The position numbers were made by a program, and so were the translations under genes. A DNA stretch of 64,000 nt, taken from positions 1-64,000 of the forward strand of contig NZ_JABVXC010000006.1 of assembly GCF_013349955.1 (NCBI RefSeq), written 5' to 3'. Positions within the stretch are counted from its first letter, which is position 1. Each line of letters opens with the position of its first letter. This DNA is from Onishia taeanensis (GTDB lineage Bacteria > Pseudomonadota > Gammaproteobacteria > Pseudomonadales > Halomonadaceae). The notes beneath the pieces are model-generated. The model saw only the letters and a list, made by a program, of their open reading frames with translations, was not told the origin of the DNA and did no database searches. Below are positions 48,896 through 57,708 of this stretch, piece after piece.

Positions 48896-49882
48896 ATGAA
48901 AAAGCGTATCGTGGCGTTTCGCCGCCTGAACGACGACCAGCTTGATCAGCTGCGTGGCGATTTCCACGTCGATTATTTCGACCAACTGGAATCCGCCGAC
49001 GACCCGGCCTTCCTCGCGGCCTTGGCGCAGGCGCACGGGCTGGTCGGCGCCAGCCTCAAGATCACCCCGGAGCTGCTCGACAAGGCACCGCACCTTGAAG
49101 CCATCGCCAGCATCTCGGTGGGATATGACAACTACCCGGTGGATGAGCTCACCCGGCGCGGCATCCTGCTGTGCAACACCCCGGACGTGCTGACCGAAAC
49201 CACCGCCGATACCGGCTTCCTGCTGATCATGGCCACGGCCCGGCGTGCCGTGGAGCTCGCCGACTTCGTCAAGCGCGGCGACTGGCAGTCAAGCATCGGC
49301 GAGGCACAGTTCGGCTCTGACGTACACGGCAAGACACTGGGCATGGTCGGTCTCGGCCGCATTGGCGCCGCCATCGCTCGACGCGGCGCACTCGGCTTCG
49401 GCATGCCAATTCTGTATTCCAACGCCTCGCCCAAGCCGGCCCTGGAAGAGGAACTGGGAGCGCGACGCTGCGAGCTCGACGAACTGCTCGAGGTGGCCGA
49501 CTTCGTCTGCGTCACGGTGCCTCTCAGCGCCCAGACCGAACGCCTGATCGGTGCCCGGGAGTTCGCGCTGATGCGCCATTCGGCGATCTTCATCAACATC
49601 TCCCGCGGCAAGGTCGTCGATGAAGCCGCCCTGATCGCGGCACTCGAGCAGGGAGAGTTTCGCGCCGCCGGCCTCGATGTCTTCGAGCAAGAGCCCCTGC
49701 CCAAGGACTCGCCGCTACCGCAAATGGCCAACGTGGTGGCGCTACCCCATATCGGTTCGGCGACGGTGGAAACCCGCACCGCCATGGCCCAGCGGGCCGT
49801 CGACAACATCACCCTGGCGCTGAGTGACCAGCGCCCCATCAGCCCGGTCAACACCGATGCCTGGGCGACACTCGACGACTGA
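48896..49882 (+). CDS. kguD: 2-keto-6-phosphogluconate reductase (KguD/GhrB-like)
   Basis: D-isomer 2-hydroxyacid dehydrogenase of 328 aa, expected to reduce 2-ketogluconate 6-phosphate to 6-phosphogluconate with NAD(P)H. The Rossmann motif GMVGLGRIGAAIARRGALGFG lies near 146-166. The catalytic triad is in NISRGKVVDEAAL (Arg), DVFEQEPLP (Glu) and LPHIGSAT (His). Third gene of the kgu operon. Glyoxylate/hydroxypyruvate reductase GhrB is a close relative; context decides for KguD. Confidence 0.82.
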   Translation: MKKRIVAFRRLNDDQLDQLRGDFHVDYFDQLESADDPAFLAALAQAHGLVGASLKITPELLDKAPHLEAIASISVGYDNYPVDELTRRGILLCNTPDVLTETTADTGFLLIMATARRAVELADFVKRGDWQSSIGEAQFGSDVHGKTLGMVGLGRIGAAIARRGALGFGMPILYSNASPKPALEEELGARRCELDELLEVADFVCVTVPLSAQTERLIGAREFALMRHSAIFINISRGKVVDEAALIAALEQGEFRAAGLDVFEQEPLPKDSPLPQMANVVALPHIGSATVETRTAMAQRAVDNITLALSDQRPISPVNTDAWATLDD

Positions 49883-49897
49883 TCTCCCCTCAGAGCC

Positions 49898-49923
49898 GCT
49901 CGCCGAGGCGTATCTCGGCGAGC
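49898..49923 (+). terminator. Hairpin after kguD
   Basis: A perfect 10-bp stem (49898-49907 with 49914-49923), GCGTAT loop, 15 nt after the stop. No T-tract. Confidence 0.55.
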
Positions 49924-50232
49924 AGCCCAAGTTGTCGACTCGCCAAGGCGCAGGACTCCGCTGTCTTCACCACTCGCGCCTGCTCCATCGGCATCTACGC
50001 CGCCAAGCAGGCGTGCGCCAGCGTGCCGTACGCTTCGAGCGCGATATGAACACAGAGGGTCAGCGTGACTCTCACGCCGATCGCGCCCCTTTCTCCGCCG
50101 GTGGTTACCCCCTCTGCCACTGATGACGCCTGCCACGACTAAAGGTTAATTGGTGATCGGCTGTAGCTCTTCTAGATTTGGATCAATCCAAAAACATCTA
50201 TTCAACCTACTTCAACCCCGATGGAGCACCGC
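49924..50232. other. Spacer between kguD and the second LacI gene
   Basis: No gene seen. It contains a plausible promoter with TTGGTG (50150-50155), 17-bp spacer and TAGATT (50173-50178), and the operator described separately. Confidence 0.5.
50177..50192. promoter_or_regulatory. Second-class LacI operator upstream of the second regulator
   Basis: TTTGGATC.AATCCAAA, a 16-bp dyad with one mismatched pair, overlaps the -10 hexamer of the likely promoter. It matches the TGGATCGATCCA palindrome at the start of dctP. Its sequence is unrelated to the ATGGGAAC class used at kguE, so the two regulators should not cross-bind strongly. Confidence 0.65.
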
Positions 50233-51321
50233 ATGACCCAAGACACCGTCCCCCCCTCGAGCCGTCGCGATTCCGGCAGCGTCACGCTGCAGGATATCGC
50301 CGCACATGCCGGGGTGTCGCGCTCGACGGTGTCGCTGGTACTGCGCGAAAGCCCACTGGTCGCCGACCGCACCCGCCTCAAGGTACAAGCCGCCATCAAG
50401 GAGCTGGGGTATGTCTACAACCGCGGTGCCGCCGCCCTGCGCGGCAGTCATACCGCAACGCTCGGCGTGGTGGTCTACGACATCGCCAACCCCTTCTTCG
50501 GCGCCATGGTGGCGGGCATCGATGCGGCCTTGAATCGCGAGGGCTACGTCTCTTTCCTGGCCAACAGTGAAGACTCCCCGGAGCGCCAGCAGCGCTTTCT
50601 GGAGCGCATGCGCGAACATCGCGTCGACGGCATTCTGCTGTGCCCGGCCGAAGGCACGCCTGCTTCGCTGATCGAGACACTGGCCGACTGGTCGCTGCCC
50701 TGTGTACAGGTGCTGCGCCACATCGGCGAGCCGCCCTTCGACTATGCCAGCAGCGATTTCGCCCGCGGCGTCCACCAGGCCGTCGACCACTTGGTCGACC
50801 TGGGGCATCGTCGCATCGCCTTTCTGGGTGGCCATGCCCAACACTCGGCGACCCAGGAGCGCTGGCAGGGCTATTCAGAGGCCCTCGCCCATCACGATCT
50901 CGCCTATCAGAGCCTAATGCGCGGACAGGTGACGCGTCGCGCCGGCCTGGAGCTGATCGAAACGCTGATGCGGGAGACACCACGCCCCACGGCGGTGATC
51001 TGCCACAACGACTTGATGGCCTTCGGTGCCATGCTCGGCCTCAAGCGCATGGGCCTGGCCCCCGGCGTCGACTGCGCGGTGATCGGCACCGATGACGTCG
51101 AGGAGGCCGCACTCAGCGACCCGGCCTTGACCAGTGTCGCCACCCATCCCTATGCCATCGGCGAAGAAGCCGCACGCCTCGCCCTGCGACGCATCGCCGA
51201 TCCCGGCGGGGCCCGCGAGCAGGTCGTGCTGGCCCCGCATCTTCAGGTCCGCGAATCCTGCGGCAACGCATCACAGGCAACGGCTCCCGCATCGCCAACC
51301 ACGTCTGACTCGATAGCCTGA
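50233..51321 (+). CDS. LacI family regulator of the TRAP operon
   Basis: Repressor of 362 aa with HTH VTLQDIAAHAGVSRSTVSLVL near 20-40 and a full effector domain (LGVVVYDIANPFFGAMVAGID, AVICHNDLMAFGAMLGLKR). ATG 50233 has GGAG at better spacing than the ATG 12 bp upstream. It sits between the kgu operon and dctPQM. Its predicted operator occurs before this gene and at the dctP start, so it should regulate itself and the transporter. Similar to GntR-type gluconate regulators; the ligand is unknown. Confidence 0.85.
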   Translation: MTQDTVPPSSRRDSGSVTLQDIAAHAGVSRSTVSLVLRESPLVADRTRLKVQAAIKELGYVYNRGAAALRGSHTATLGVVVYDIANPFFGAMVAGIDAALNREGYVSFLANSEDSPERQQRFLERMREHRVDGILLCPAEGTPASLIETLADWSLPCVQVLRHIGEPPFDYASSDFARGVHQAVDHLVDLGHRRIAFLGGHAQHSATQERWQGYSEALAHHDLAYQSLMRGQVTRRAGLELIETLMRETPRPTAVICHNDLMAFGAMLGLKRMGLAPGVDCAVIGTDDVEEAALSDPALTSVATHPYAIGEEAARLALRRIADPGGAREQVVLAPHLQVRESCGNASQATAPASPTTSDSIA

Positions 51322-51362
51322 GCAGCCCCAGCCACTGGTTGTGATGACTGCCGGTGGCGTCC

Positions 51363-51403
51363 AAGCACGACATAAGCACGACCAGCAACGACAACAACGA
51401 ACG
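51363..51403. repeat. Degenerate 10-11 bp repeat before dctP
   Basis: AAGCACGACAT, AAGCACGACC, AGCAACGACA and ACAACGAACG follow one another just upstream of the dctP ribosome binding site, giving a low-complexity ACGAC-rich leader. Confidence 0.45.
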
Positions 51404-51420
51404 CTTAGAGAGGTAGCAAG

Positions 51421-52431
51421 ATGACTCAAAAATGGATCGATCCAAAAAAACAGCATTCCATGAAACGCGGCCTGGTGACCGGTGCTCTGCTCGCAGCGGC
51501 AATGGGCATGGCGGGCGCCGCTCAGGCATTCGATTTACGCTTTGGACACGGCGGCACCGAGGATACCGCCTATCAGCTGGGGGCCGAGAAATTCCAGGAA
51601 CTGGTCAGCGAGAACAGCAATGGCGAGATCGGCGTGCAGATCCTCGGCAACTCAGTGCTCGGCCATGAAACAGAGATGTTCGAGCAACAGATGGCGGGCG
51701 CCCTGGACATGTCGATCATCAACCCCGGGTTGATCACCGATTTTTCGCCGACCGCCAATGTCTTCTCGATTCCCTTCATGTATCGCGACGTCGACCACTG
51801 GCGTGCAGTACTCGACGGCCCGGTGGGTCGCGAGATCGCCGACAAGATCGAGGACGAGACTGACGTCAAGGTGCTGGCCTTCTTCGGCGGCGGTAAACGT
51901 CAGATCGTCAGCACCCGGCCGCTCGAGAGCCTCGAGGACCTGGAAGGCATGAAGCTGCGCACCAACCCGACCAAGCCCCTGATTACCGCCTGGTCCGCCT
52001 TGGGCGCCGAGCCCACGGTGATGGCCTGGAAAGAGATCTACACCGGTCTTCAGCTGGGCGCCATCGACGGCCTGCTCAATGAGGCCGAATGGATCCATCG
52101 CATGCGCTTTCATGAGGTGGCGCCCCATATCGGGCTCTCGCAGCACGATATCACCGTGCGCCTGCTGACCATGTCGCAGATGACCTGGGACCGACTCGAT
52201 GCCGATGCTCAACAGGCCGTCATGGAAGCCGCGCAGGACGCTGCCACCTACGCCCGTGGGGTACAGCTCGAGCAGGACGCCGAGGCTCTGGACCAACTGG
52301 TTGAAGAGGGCGCGACGCTCCACGAGCTCGATCGAGAGCGCATGCAGGAGATCGTCAAGGCGCCGCTGGCCAAGGTGATAGAAGACATGGGGCTGACCGA
52401 GCTCCACCAGCAGATCATCAACGCCGGTTAA
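51421..52431 (+). CDS. dctP: TRAP transporter substrate-binding protein DctP
   Basis: Periplasmic DctP-family binding protein of 336 aa. A signal peptide core (MKRGLVTGALLAAAMGMAGA, cleavage after AAQA) begins at residue 14. The conserved Arg for the substrate carboxylate is in GMKLRTNPTKPLI near 176-188. ATG 51421 has AGAGG seven bases upstream; the internal ATG at 51460 would give a standard signal peptide but has no ribosome binding site. The extra n-region codons coincide with the LacI operator. First gene of dctPQM. Confidence 0.92.
   Translation: MTQKWIDPKKQHSMKRGLVTGALLAAAMGMAGAAQAFDLRFGHGGTEDTAYQLGAEKFQELVSENSNGEIGVQILGNSVLGHETEMFEQQMAGALDMSIINPGLITDFSPTANVFSIPFMYRDVDHWRAVLDGPVGREIADKIEDETDVKVLAFFGGGKRQIVSTRPLESLEDLEGMKLRTNPTKPLITAWSALGAEPTVMAWKEIYTGLQLGAIDGLLNEAEWIHRMRFHEVAPHIGLSQHDITVRLLTMSQMTWDRLDADAQQAVMEAAQDAATYARGVQLEQDAEALDQLVEEGATLHELDRERMQEIVKAPLAKVIEDMGLTELHQQIINAG
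51431..51446. promoter_or_regulatory. Second-class LacI operator inside the start of dctP
   Basis: AATGGATC.GATCCAAA contains the perfect 12-bp palindrome TGGATCGATCCA (51433-51444), 10-15 bp after the dctP ATG. It matches the site at 50177-50192. Confidence 0.65.
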
Positions 52432-52489
52432 TGCCCGTGCCGGGGCCACGCCCCGGCATCTTCCTCACTTTCCAACCGAGGACAGCGTC

Positions 52490-53101
52490 ATGCCGACTCT
52501 GATTCACGGTCTGTCTCGCCTCAACCGACTCCTGGAGCGCGGTTTATACCTGATATTGCTGGCCCTGCTGACCGGCTTCATTGCGTTGATCATCTACCAG
52601 ATCGTCAGCCGCAATCTGCCGCTATTGCCACGGCTTTACTGGACCGAAGAATTCAGCCGTTTTGCCTTCCAATGGATGATCATGTTGGGCACTGCCGTGG
52701 GCGTGCTGCACGCGGATCACTTTGTGCTGGAGGCCTTCCCTCGTGGTTCGCGGGCCGACCGGGTCACCCGTTGGATCCGGGATCTGGCCTGCCTGGCGGT
52801 AGGGATCATTTTCATCGTCTACGGCAAGGACTTCGCCCTGTCCGGCCTCAGACGCAACGCCACTGCCTCTGGCCTATCGATGGTCTACGTCTATTCGGCC
52901 TTCCTTGTAAGCGGCATTTTCATCTCACTGTTCAGCGCCCAGCGGCTGCTGCATGCCCTGTATGCAGGCATGGAGCGCATGGAAGCGGCCCTCAACACGC
53001 CAAGCGAGATCGAGTCGATCCCCGAGTCCGGCGATCCGAACAGCGCCGAGCTCGGTGAGCTTGCCCCCGCCCTTAACGACCGTGACAGGAGTCCTTCATG
53101 A
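52490..53101 (+). CDS. dctQ: TRAP transporter small permease DctQ
   Basis: Inner-membrane subunit of 203 aa with four predicted membrane segments (near 18-40, 58-78, 94-112 and 132-152) and a polar C-terminal tail. The WTEEFSRFAFQWMIMLGTAVG motif near 51-71 is typical of the family. The stop overlaps the dctM start (ATGA). Confidence 0.88.
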   Translation: MPTLIHGLSRLNRLLERGLYLILLALLTGFIALIIYQIVSRNLPLLPRLYWTEEFSRFAFQWMIMLGTAVGVLHADHFVLEAFPRGSRADRVTRWIRDLACLAVGIIFIVYGKDFALSGLRRNATASGLSMVYVYSAFLVSGIFISLFSAQRLLHALYAGMERMEAALNTPSEIESIPESGDPNSAELGELAPALNDRDRSPS

Positions 53102-54405
53102 TCCCCATGGACTGGATCTTCGTGCTGCCGTGGCTGCTTTTCGGGCTACTCGGCGTCTTGATCATCGCCGGTGTGCCGATCGCCATGGCCCTGGTACTGA
53201 CCGCTGTCGGCGTCATCACCCTGGACCCGCGGCTGACCTACTGGGTGATGTTCCAGCGCATGTACAACGGCATGGACTCCTTCGTGCTGCTGGCCGTCCC
53301 GCTGTTTCTGCTGGCCGGCAACCTGATGAACGCGGCCCGCATCACCGACCGCCTGATCACCCTCTGCATGCGCCTGGTGGGTCACCTGAAGGGCGCGCTG
53401 GCCCACGTCAACGTCCTGGTGAGCATGCTGTTCGCCGGCGTGTCCGGTTCATCCACTGCCGATAGCGCCGGTGTCGGCACCGTGCTGATTCCGGCCATGA
53501 AGCGCGAAGGCTATCCGGTCAACTTCGCCGTCGCGGTCACCGCCGCCTCGTCGGTGATGGGCATCATCATCCCGCCGTCGATCAACATGATCGTCTGGGG
53601 CGCGCTGACCAACACCTCGATCGCCGGGTTGTTTCTTGGCGGCATCCTGCCCGGCGTGATGATCGGCGTCACCCAGCTCGCGCTCAACATGGGCTATGTG
53701 CGCCGTTACCAGGTACCGGTAAGAAAGCGTGCGTCGCTTGCTGAGCTGATGAGCTCCGGCAAGGATGGCCTGCTGGCGGCGGGCATCCCGGTGGTGATCA
53801 TCGGCGGCATCACGCTTGGGCTGGTCACCCCGACCGAAGCCGCCGTCATCGCCGTGCTGTATGCCCTGGCGCTGGGCTTCGTGGTCTATCGTGAGCTCAG
53901 CCTGCGCCAGGTGCTCAACGCTTCCACCGACACCGTGCGGCTGTGCTCGCTGTCCTTGTTCAGCCTGGTCGGTGCGGCGATCTTCGGCTATCTGATCAGC
54001 TTCTACCAGATTCCCCCCAAGCTGATGGCCGGCGTCAGCATCAGCGACCCGGTCGTGCTGCTGCTGATCATGACGGCGGTGATGCTGGTGATCGGCACCT
54101 TCATGGATTCGCTGCCGGCCATGGCGATCATGGCGCCCATCTTTCAGCCGCTGGCCATGCAGGCCGGGGTACATCCCGTACAATTCGGGGTCATTGGTGT
54201 CATGGCGCTAGGCCTTGGATTGATCACCCCGCCCTATGGCCTGTGCCTGATGATTTCGGCCAAGATCGGTGGCATTCCGTTGCTGAAAGCCCTGGGCACC
54301 ACGATGCTCTACCTGACCGTGATGCTGGCCGTGATCGTGCTATTGATCGTTTATCCTGACCTGGTGCTGGCCATTCCGCGCCTGATCGCACCTGACTTCG
54401 TGTGA
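53098..54405 (+). CDS. dctM: TRAP transporter large permease DctM
   Basis: Ion-coupled translocation subunit of 435 aa with about 12 membrane segments. Family motifs are FAGVSGSSTADSAGVGTVLIPAM near 111-133, SVMGIIIPPSINMIVWG near 151-167 and a C-terminal GLGLITPPYGLCLMI. Translationally coupled to dctQ. The substrate is probably a sugar acid, given the adjoining kgu genes; family members also carry C4-dicarboxylates. Confidence 0.93.
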   Translation: MIPMDWIFVLPWLLFGLLGVLIIAGVPIAMALVLTAVGVITLDPRLTYWVMFQRMYNGMDSFVLLAVPLFLLAGNLMNAARITDRLITLCMRLVGHLKGALAHVNVLVSMLFAGVSGSSTADSAGVGTVLIPAMKREGYPVNFAVAVTAASSVMGIIIPPSINMIVWGALTNTSIAGLFLGGILPGVMIGVTQLALNMGYVRRYQVPVRKRASLAELMSSGKDGLLAAGIPVVIIGGITLGLVTPTEAAVIAVLYALALGFVVYRELSLRQVLNASTDTVRLCSLSLFSLVGAAIFGYLISFYQIPPKLMAGVSISDPVVLLLIMTAVMLVIGTFMDSLPAMAIMAPIFQPLAMQAGVHPVQFGVIGVMALGLGLITPPYGLCLMISAKIGGIPLLKALGTTMLYLTVMLAVIVLLIVYPDLVLAIPRLIAPDFV

Positions 54406-54422
54406 CCTGCATTATTGAGTTC

Positions 54423-54445
54423 ATGGGCCCTCGCGAAGGGCCCAT
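54423..54445 (+). terminator. Hairpin between dctM and the first HAD gene
   Basis: A 9-bp stem (54423-54431 with 54437-54445), CGCGA loop, followed by TCATGTTT. It may partly terminate the TRAP operon before the HAD gene. Confidence 0.6.
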
Positions 54446-54469
54446 TCATGTTTCTGCCGAGAGATTCCC

Positions 54470-55138
54470 ATGCCCAACCGCCTATGCCTGCTCTTCGATT
54501 CCGACGGTACCCTGGTCGATAGCGAGTTCCTGCTCGCCGAGGTCATGGCCGAAACCCTCACCCCTTTCGGCCTGCCCTTTAGCGCTCGTCAGTACATGGA
54601 TGAGTTTCGTGGCGTGCGCTTCCTGTCGATCGTCCGGGAGCTAGAGACGCGCTTCGGTGCACTCGACGAGACGCAACTGGCGGCGATGGAAGCCGCCATG
54701 CGAGAGCGCATGGCGACGCGCATGCAAAACGAGCTGCTGGCGATCGACGGCATGCCAAATGCGCTGGAGGCGCTGGCCGCCTACCCCAAGGCCGTCGTCT
54801 CCAACGGCCCCGAGGCCAAGATTCGCTGCGCCATGCAAAGCGCCGAGCTGGCACACCACTTCGACAACAACTTGTTCAGCGCCTATACCCTCGGCGTTTG
54901 GAAGCCCGACCCGGCGCTCTACCTCAAGGCCGCCGAGGCCATGGGTTATCCGCCCGAGCGCTGCGTGGTCATCGATGACGCCGCGGTGGGCGTTGAAGCA
55001 GGGCTCGCCGCCGGCATGCAGGTGGTGCACCTCAACCATTTTGCCGGTCAGGAAGCTACCCCCGCAGGCGCGCATGGGATTCACCATGCTCGCGAGTTGC
55101 CGGCCGTGATCGGCGCTCTGTCAGGTCGCAGCGCCTGA
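54470..55138 (+). CDS. HAD phosphatase, YieH-like (possible 6-phosphogluconate phosphatase), copy 1
   Basis: HAD-IA hydrolase of 222 aa with a four-helix cap. The nucleophile motif is FDSDGTLVDSE (DxD with Ser between), motif II VVSNGP, the Lys in WKPDPALYL and motif IV VIDDAAVGVEAGLAAGM. Overall it resembles E. coli YieH, a 6-phosphogluconate phosphatase, including FRGVRF and SNGPEAKI. It lies 64 bp behind dctM and so is probably in the TRAP operon. A paralogue follows 0.4 kb downstream. The substrate is inferred from neighbours. Confidence 0.75.
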   Translation: MPNRLCLLFDSDGTLVDSEFLLAEVMAETLTPFGLPFSARQYMDEFRGVRFLSIVRELETRFGALDETQLAAMEAAMRERMATRMQNELLAIDGMPNALEALAAYPKAVVSNGPEAKIRCAMQSAELAHHFDNNLFSAYTLGVWKPDPALYLKAAEAMGYPPERCVVIDDAAVGVEAGLAAGMQVVHLNHFAGQEATPAGAHGIHHARELPAVIGALSGRSA

Positions 55139-55515
55139 CGACCTGAGGCCGCCCTTTCTGCTCTGCCATCTCCGCCTTTTCGCTCGCCACTCGCCACTCG
55201 CCCCTGATTCAGCCCCAGTCCTCGCCGATCAACGCTGCCGAGTGATATCGGCAGCGTGTCCTGCCCCCATGGGTAGGCGTCATTCCAGCGATCCTACGGT
55301 GTCCTCAAGCTCCACCTGTGGCGGTAACATCTCATATAGGGAATAAGCCGCCGTGCTCGCGGCATGGCTTTTAATGTGGCGAATTAAAGAACACTGTTCA
55401 AAAATTGACTATACTGACGATATGCCCGTCACGCCGCGATTCAATCTCCGGCGAGACGTGCCGATAGCTGTAACATTGGTATGATGTCCCCCTGTCTTGC
55501 CTCAGAGGATCGGCG
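55139..55515. other. Spacer between the two HAD genes
   Basis: No gene seen. The second half is AT-rich (55320-55490) and has an extended -10 element TGGTATGAT (55477-55485) about 30 bp before the second HAD start, so this gene probably has its own promoter. TTGACT followed by TATACT near 55405-55415 may belong to another. Confidence 0.45.
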
Positions 55516-56199
55516 ATGACAATTCCGCGATGCCTGCTGTTCGATTGCGATGGCACCCTGGTCGATAGCGAACCCCTGCTCGCCGCCGAGATGGCCTCCA
55601 GCCTAACGGCGCTGGGCCTACCCTTCGCATCCAGTGACTACATGGGCGAGTTCCGCGGCGCCCGCTTCATGAATATCGTTGCCGAACTGCAGCGCCGCCA
55701 CGGCGCCATCGACCCCGAAGCCCTGCGTCTCGGCGAAAGCGGCATGCGTGCACGCCTGGCCGAAAGGCTGGCCAGCGAGCTCACCCCTTTGCCCGGCGTT
55801 CGCGAGGCATTGGACGCCCTGGCCGGCTATCCCAGAGCGGTGGTCTCCAACGGGCCGGAGTCCAAGATTCGCACTGGCCTCACGACCACCGGCCTGAGCG
55901 ACTACTTTGGCGACCGGCTGATCAGCGGCTATACCGTCCAATGCTGGAAACCGGACCCCTGCCTGTACCTGCATGCCGCCTCCCTGATGGGCTATGAGGC
56001 ACGCGAGTGCATCGCCATCGACGATGCCATCGTCGGTGTCAAGGCAGCCCTGGCCGCCGGCATGCAGGTGATTCACCTGAATCGCTTCCCGGACGTGGAG
56101 ACCACCCCGGAAGGCGCGATCCAGATCAGCAACATGCACCAGTTGCCCACCGTGATCGCCCATCTGGCGCATGAAGCGGTCGCCAGCCTGTCAATCTGA
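55516..56199 (+). CDS. HAD phosphatase, YieH-like, copy 2
   Basis: HAD-IA hydrolase of 227 aa, paralogous to the 222-residue protein upstream along its whole length. The nucleophile motif is FDCDGTLVDSE, motif II VVSNGP, then WKPDPCLYL and IDDAIVGVKAALAAGM. The shared FRGARFMNIVAELQRR cap region also recalls YieH. CAGAGGA precedes the ATG. The separate promoter-like sequence suggests regulation different from copy 1. Whether the two differ in substrate cannot be told. Confidence 0.75.
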   Translation: MTIPRCLLFDCDGTLVDSEPLLAAEMASSLTALGLPFASSDYMGEFRGARFMNIVAELQRRHGAIDPEALRLGESGMRARLAERLASELTPLPGVREALDALAGYPRAVVSNGPESKIRTGLTTTGLSDYFGDRLISGYTVQCWKPDPCLYLHAASLMGYEARECIAIDDAIVGVKAALAAGMQVIHLNRFPDVETTPEGAIQISNMHQLPTVIAHLAHEAVASLSI

Positions 56200-56264
56200 C
56201 GGTTTCTCCACCCGTGGCGTCATCACCCGCCACCCATACCCATCGCCTGCGATGCACGCTCAGG

Positions 56265-56348
56265 GCTTTGCTTAAGTGGCTTTGTTTAGGTGGCTTTGTT
56301 TCGGTGGATTTGGATAACTGGCTGTGGGTAATTGGCTGAGGTAGAGGG
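56265..56348. repeat. 14-bp tandem repeat, five to six copies
   Basis: GCTTTGCTTAAGTG, GCTTTGTTTAGGTG, GCTTTGTTTCGGTG, GATTTGGATAACTG and GCTGTGGGTAATTG follow exactly 14 bp apart from 56265. A weaker sixth copy starts at 56335. Divergence increases from left to right. It lies between the second HAD gene and yciH. Confidence 0.88.
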
Positions 56349-56430
56349 GGTGTGGATAACCCGCTCCATGAGTCGTGTTCGGTGCTGCGTTATCATGGCG
56401 GCATACATTCTTCACCGTCAGGAGCGCGAC

Positions 56431-56805
56431 ATGGCTTCCCTGCATGATCAATTGCGTGGCCTCGTCTATTCCACCGAGCATGGCGAGACCTGCCCCGACT
56501 GCCGACAGCCGATCAACGACTGCGAGTGCCAGGCATTGGCCGAACGCGAGCGCCTCGCCGGCCTGGATGGCATTGTGCGCATCCGCCGCGAGACCAGCGG
56601 CCGCAAGGGCAAGGGCGTGACCACCATCGACGGCGTGCCGCTGCCCGAGGCCGAGCTGAAAGCCCTGGCCAAGACCCTGAAGAAGCGCTGCGGCACCGGT
56701 GGCGCCGTCAAGAACGGGATCATCGAGATCCAGGGCGATCAGCGCGAGGCCCTCAAGGACGCCCTGGAGGCCAAGGGCTACAAGGTCAAGCTGGCCGGCG
56801 GTTAG
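56431..56805 (+). CDS. yciH: Sui1/eIF1-like translation factor (YciH)
   Basis: Protein of 124 aa with an N-terminal Cys-containing segment (CPDCRQPINDCEC near 19-31, possibly zinc binding) and a C-terminal SUI1 domain (about 45-122: VRIRRETSGRKGKGVTTIDG, KTLKKRCGTGGAVKNGIIEI). Bacterial Sui1 proteins influence start-codon fidelity. ATG 56431, with CAGGAG upstream, is preferred to an open extension of 33 codons. Confidence 0.92.
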   Translation: MASLHDQLRGLVYSTEHGETCPDCRQPINDCECQALAERERLAGLDGIVRIRRETSGRKGKGVTTIDGVPLPEAELKALAKTLKKRCGTGGAVKNGIIEIQGDQREALKDALEAKGYKVKLAGG

Positions 56806-56823
56806 GCACGCTTCAGACGAAAG

Positions 56824-57708
56824 CTAGGCCGGCGGCGCCTCGAGCGCCGCGATCAGGGCAGCAAGCGTGGTGCCGATCGGCCGCTCGAGCTTGAGGGCAT
56901 AAAGCTCATCCGCCCGGGTATGGCCCAGGTTGAGGCAGGCGATTGGCGTATTGCGCTGAGCCGCCGCCCGAGCAAAGCGATAGCCCGAATACACCATCAG
57001 CGACGAGCCGATCACCAGCAGCGCATCGGCGTCATTCACGGCCGCCAATGCCATCTCGACGCGGGAAGCCGGCACGCTGTCACCGAAGAACACCACATCC
57101 GGCTTGAGCACGCCTTGCTCACAGCGGCCGCAGGGCGGCACCCGAAAGTCCGAGAAGTCGACCTCCAGGTCGGCGTCGCCATCCGGCCCCGCCGCGGCAT
57201 CGAGTTCAAGCCAGTGCGGGTTATTGGCCTCGAGCTCGGCATGCAGGTCGTGACGCATGCGTAGCGCCTGACAGCTCATGCAGCGCACCAGCTCGGCCCG
57301 GCCGTGCAGATCGATGACCCGCCGGTTGCCGGCGCGCTGATGCAGGCCATCGACGTTCTGCGTGATCAGGGTGTGCACATGGCCCAGGGCCTCGAGCCGA
57401 GCCAAGGCGTGATGGGCGGGCCCCGGTCGCGCGTCGCTGAGCGCACGGAAGCCAACCAAAGCCCGTGCCCAATAGCGCTGACGAGAGGCGTGACTCTGCA
57501 TGAAGCGCTGGTGCTGCATGGGCGGAGGACGCTTCCAATCGCCGGCCGCATCTCGGTAGTCGGGAATGCCGCTCTCGGTGCTGACACCGGCACCGGTCAG
57601 CACCACCAGTCGCGGATGGGCACGCACGAAGGCTGCTAGCGCCGCGACATGCCCTTGATCGGCGATGGCATCATGGCCCGTTGAGGAGGTAGGAGATGAC
57701 GGGAGCAT
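56824..57708 (-). CDS. Sirtuin NAD-dependent deacylase, SIRT4-like class
   Basis: NAD-dependent protein deacylase of 294 aa. NAD-binding motif [24 protein letters not shown] lies near 37-60, then [13 protein letters not shown] near 114-126, the catalytic His in IDLHG, and zinc cysteines in CMSCQ and CGRC near 140-190. VVFFGDSVP and [13 protein letters not shown] complete the fold. The GDWKR motif resembles the class II (SIRT4-like) group rather than CobB. Convergent with yciH. Confidence 0.9.
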   Translation of the reverse strand: MLPSSPTSSTGHDAIADQGHVAALAAFVRAHPRLVVLTGAGVSTESGIPDYRDAAGDWKRPPPMQHQRFMQSHASRQRYWARALVGFRALSDARPGPAHHALARLEALGHVHTLITQNVDGLHQRAGNRRVIDLHGRAELVRCMSCQALRMRHDLHAELEANNPHWLELDAAAGPDGDADLEVDFSDFRVPPCGRCEQGVLKPDVVFFGDSVPASRVEMALAAVNDADALLVIGSSLMVYSGYRFARAAAQRNTPIACLNLGHTRADELYALKLERPIGTTLAALIAALEAPPA

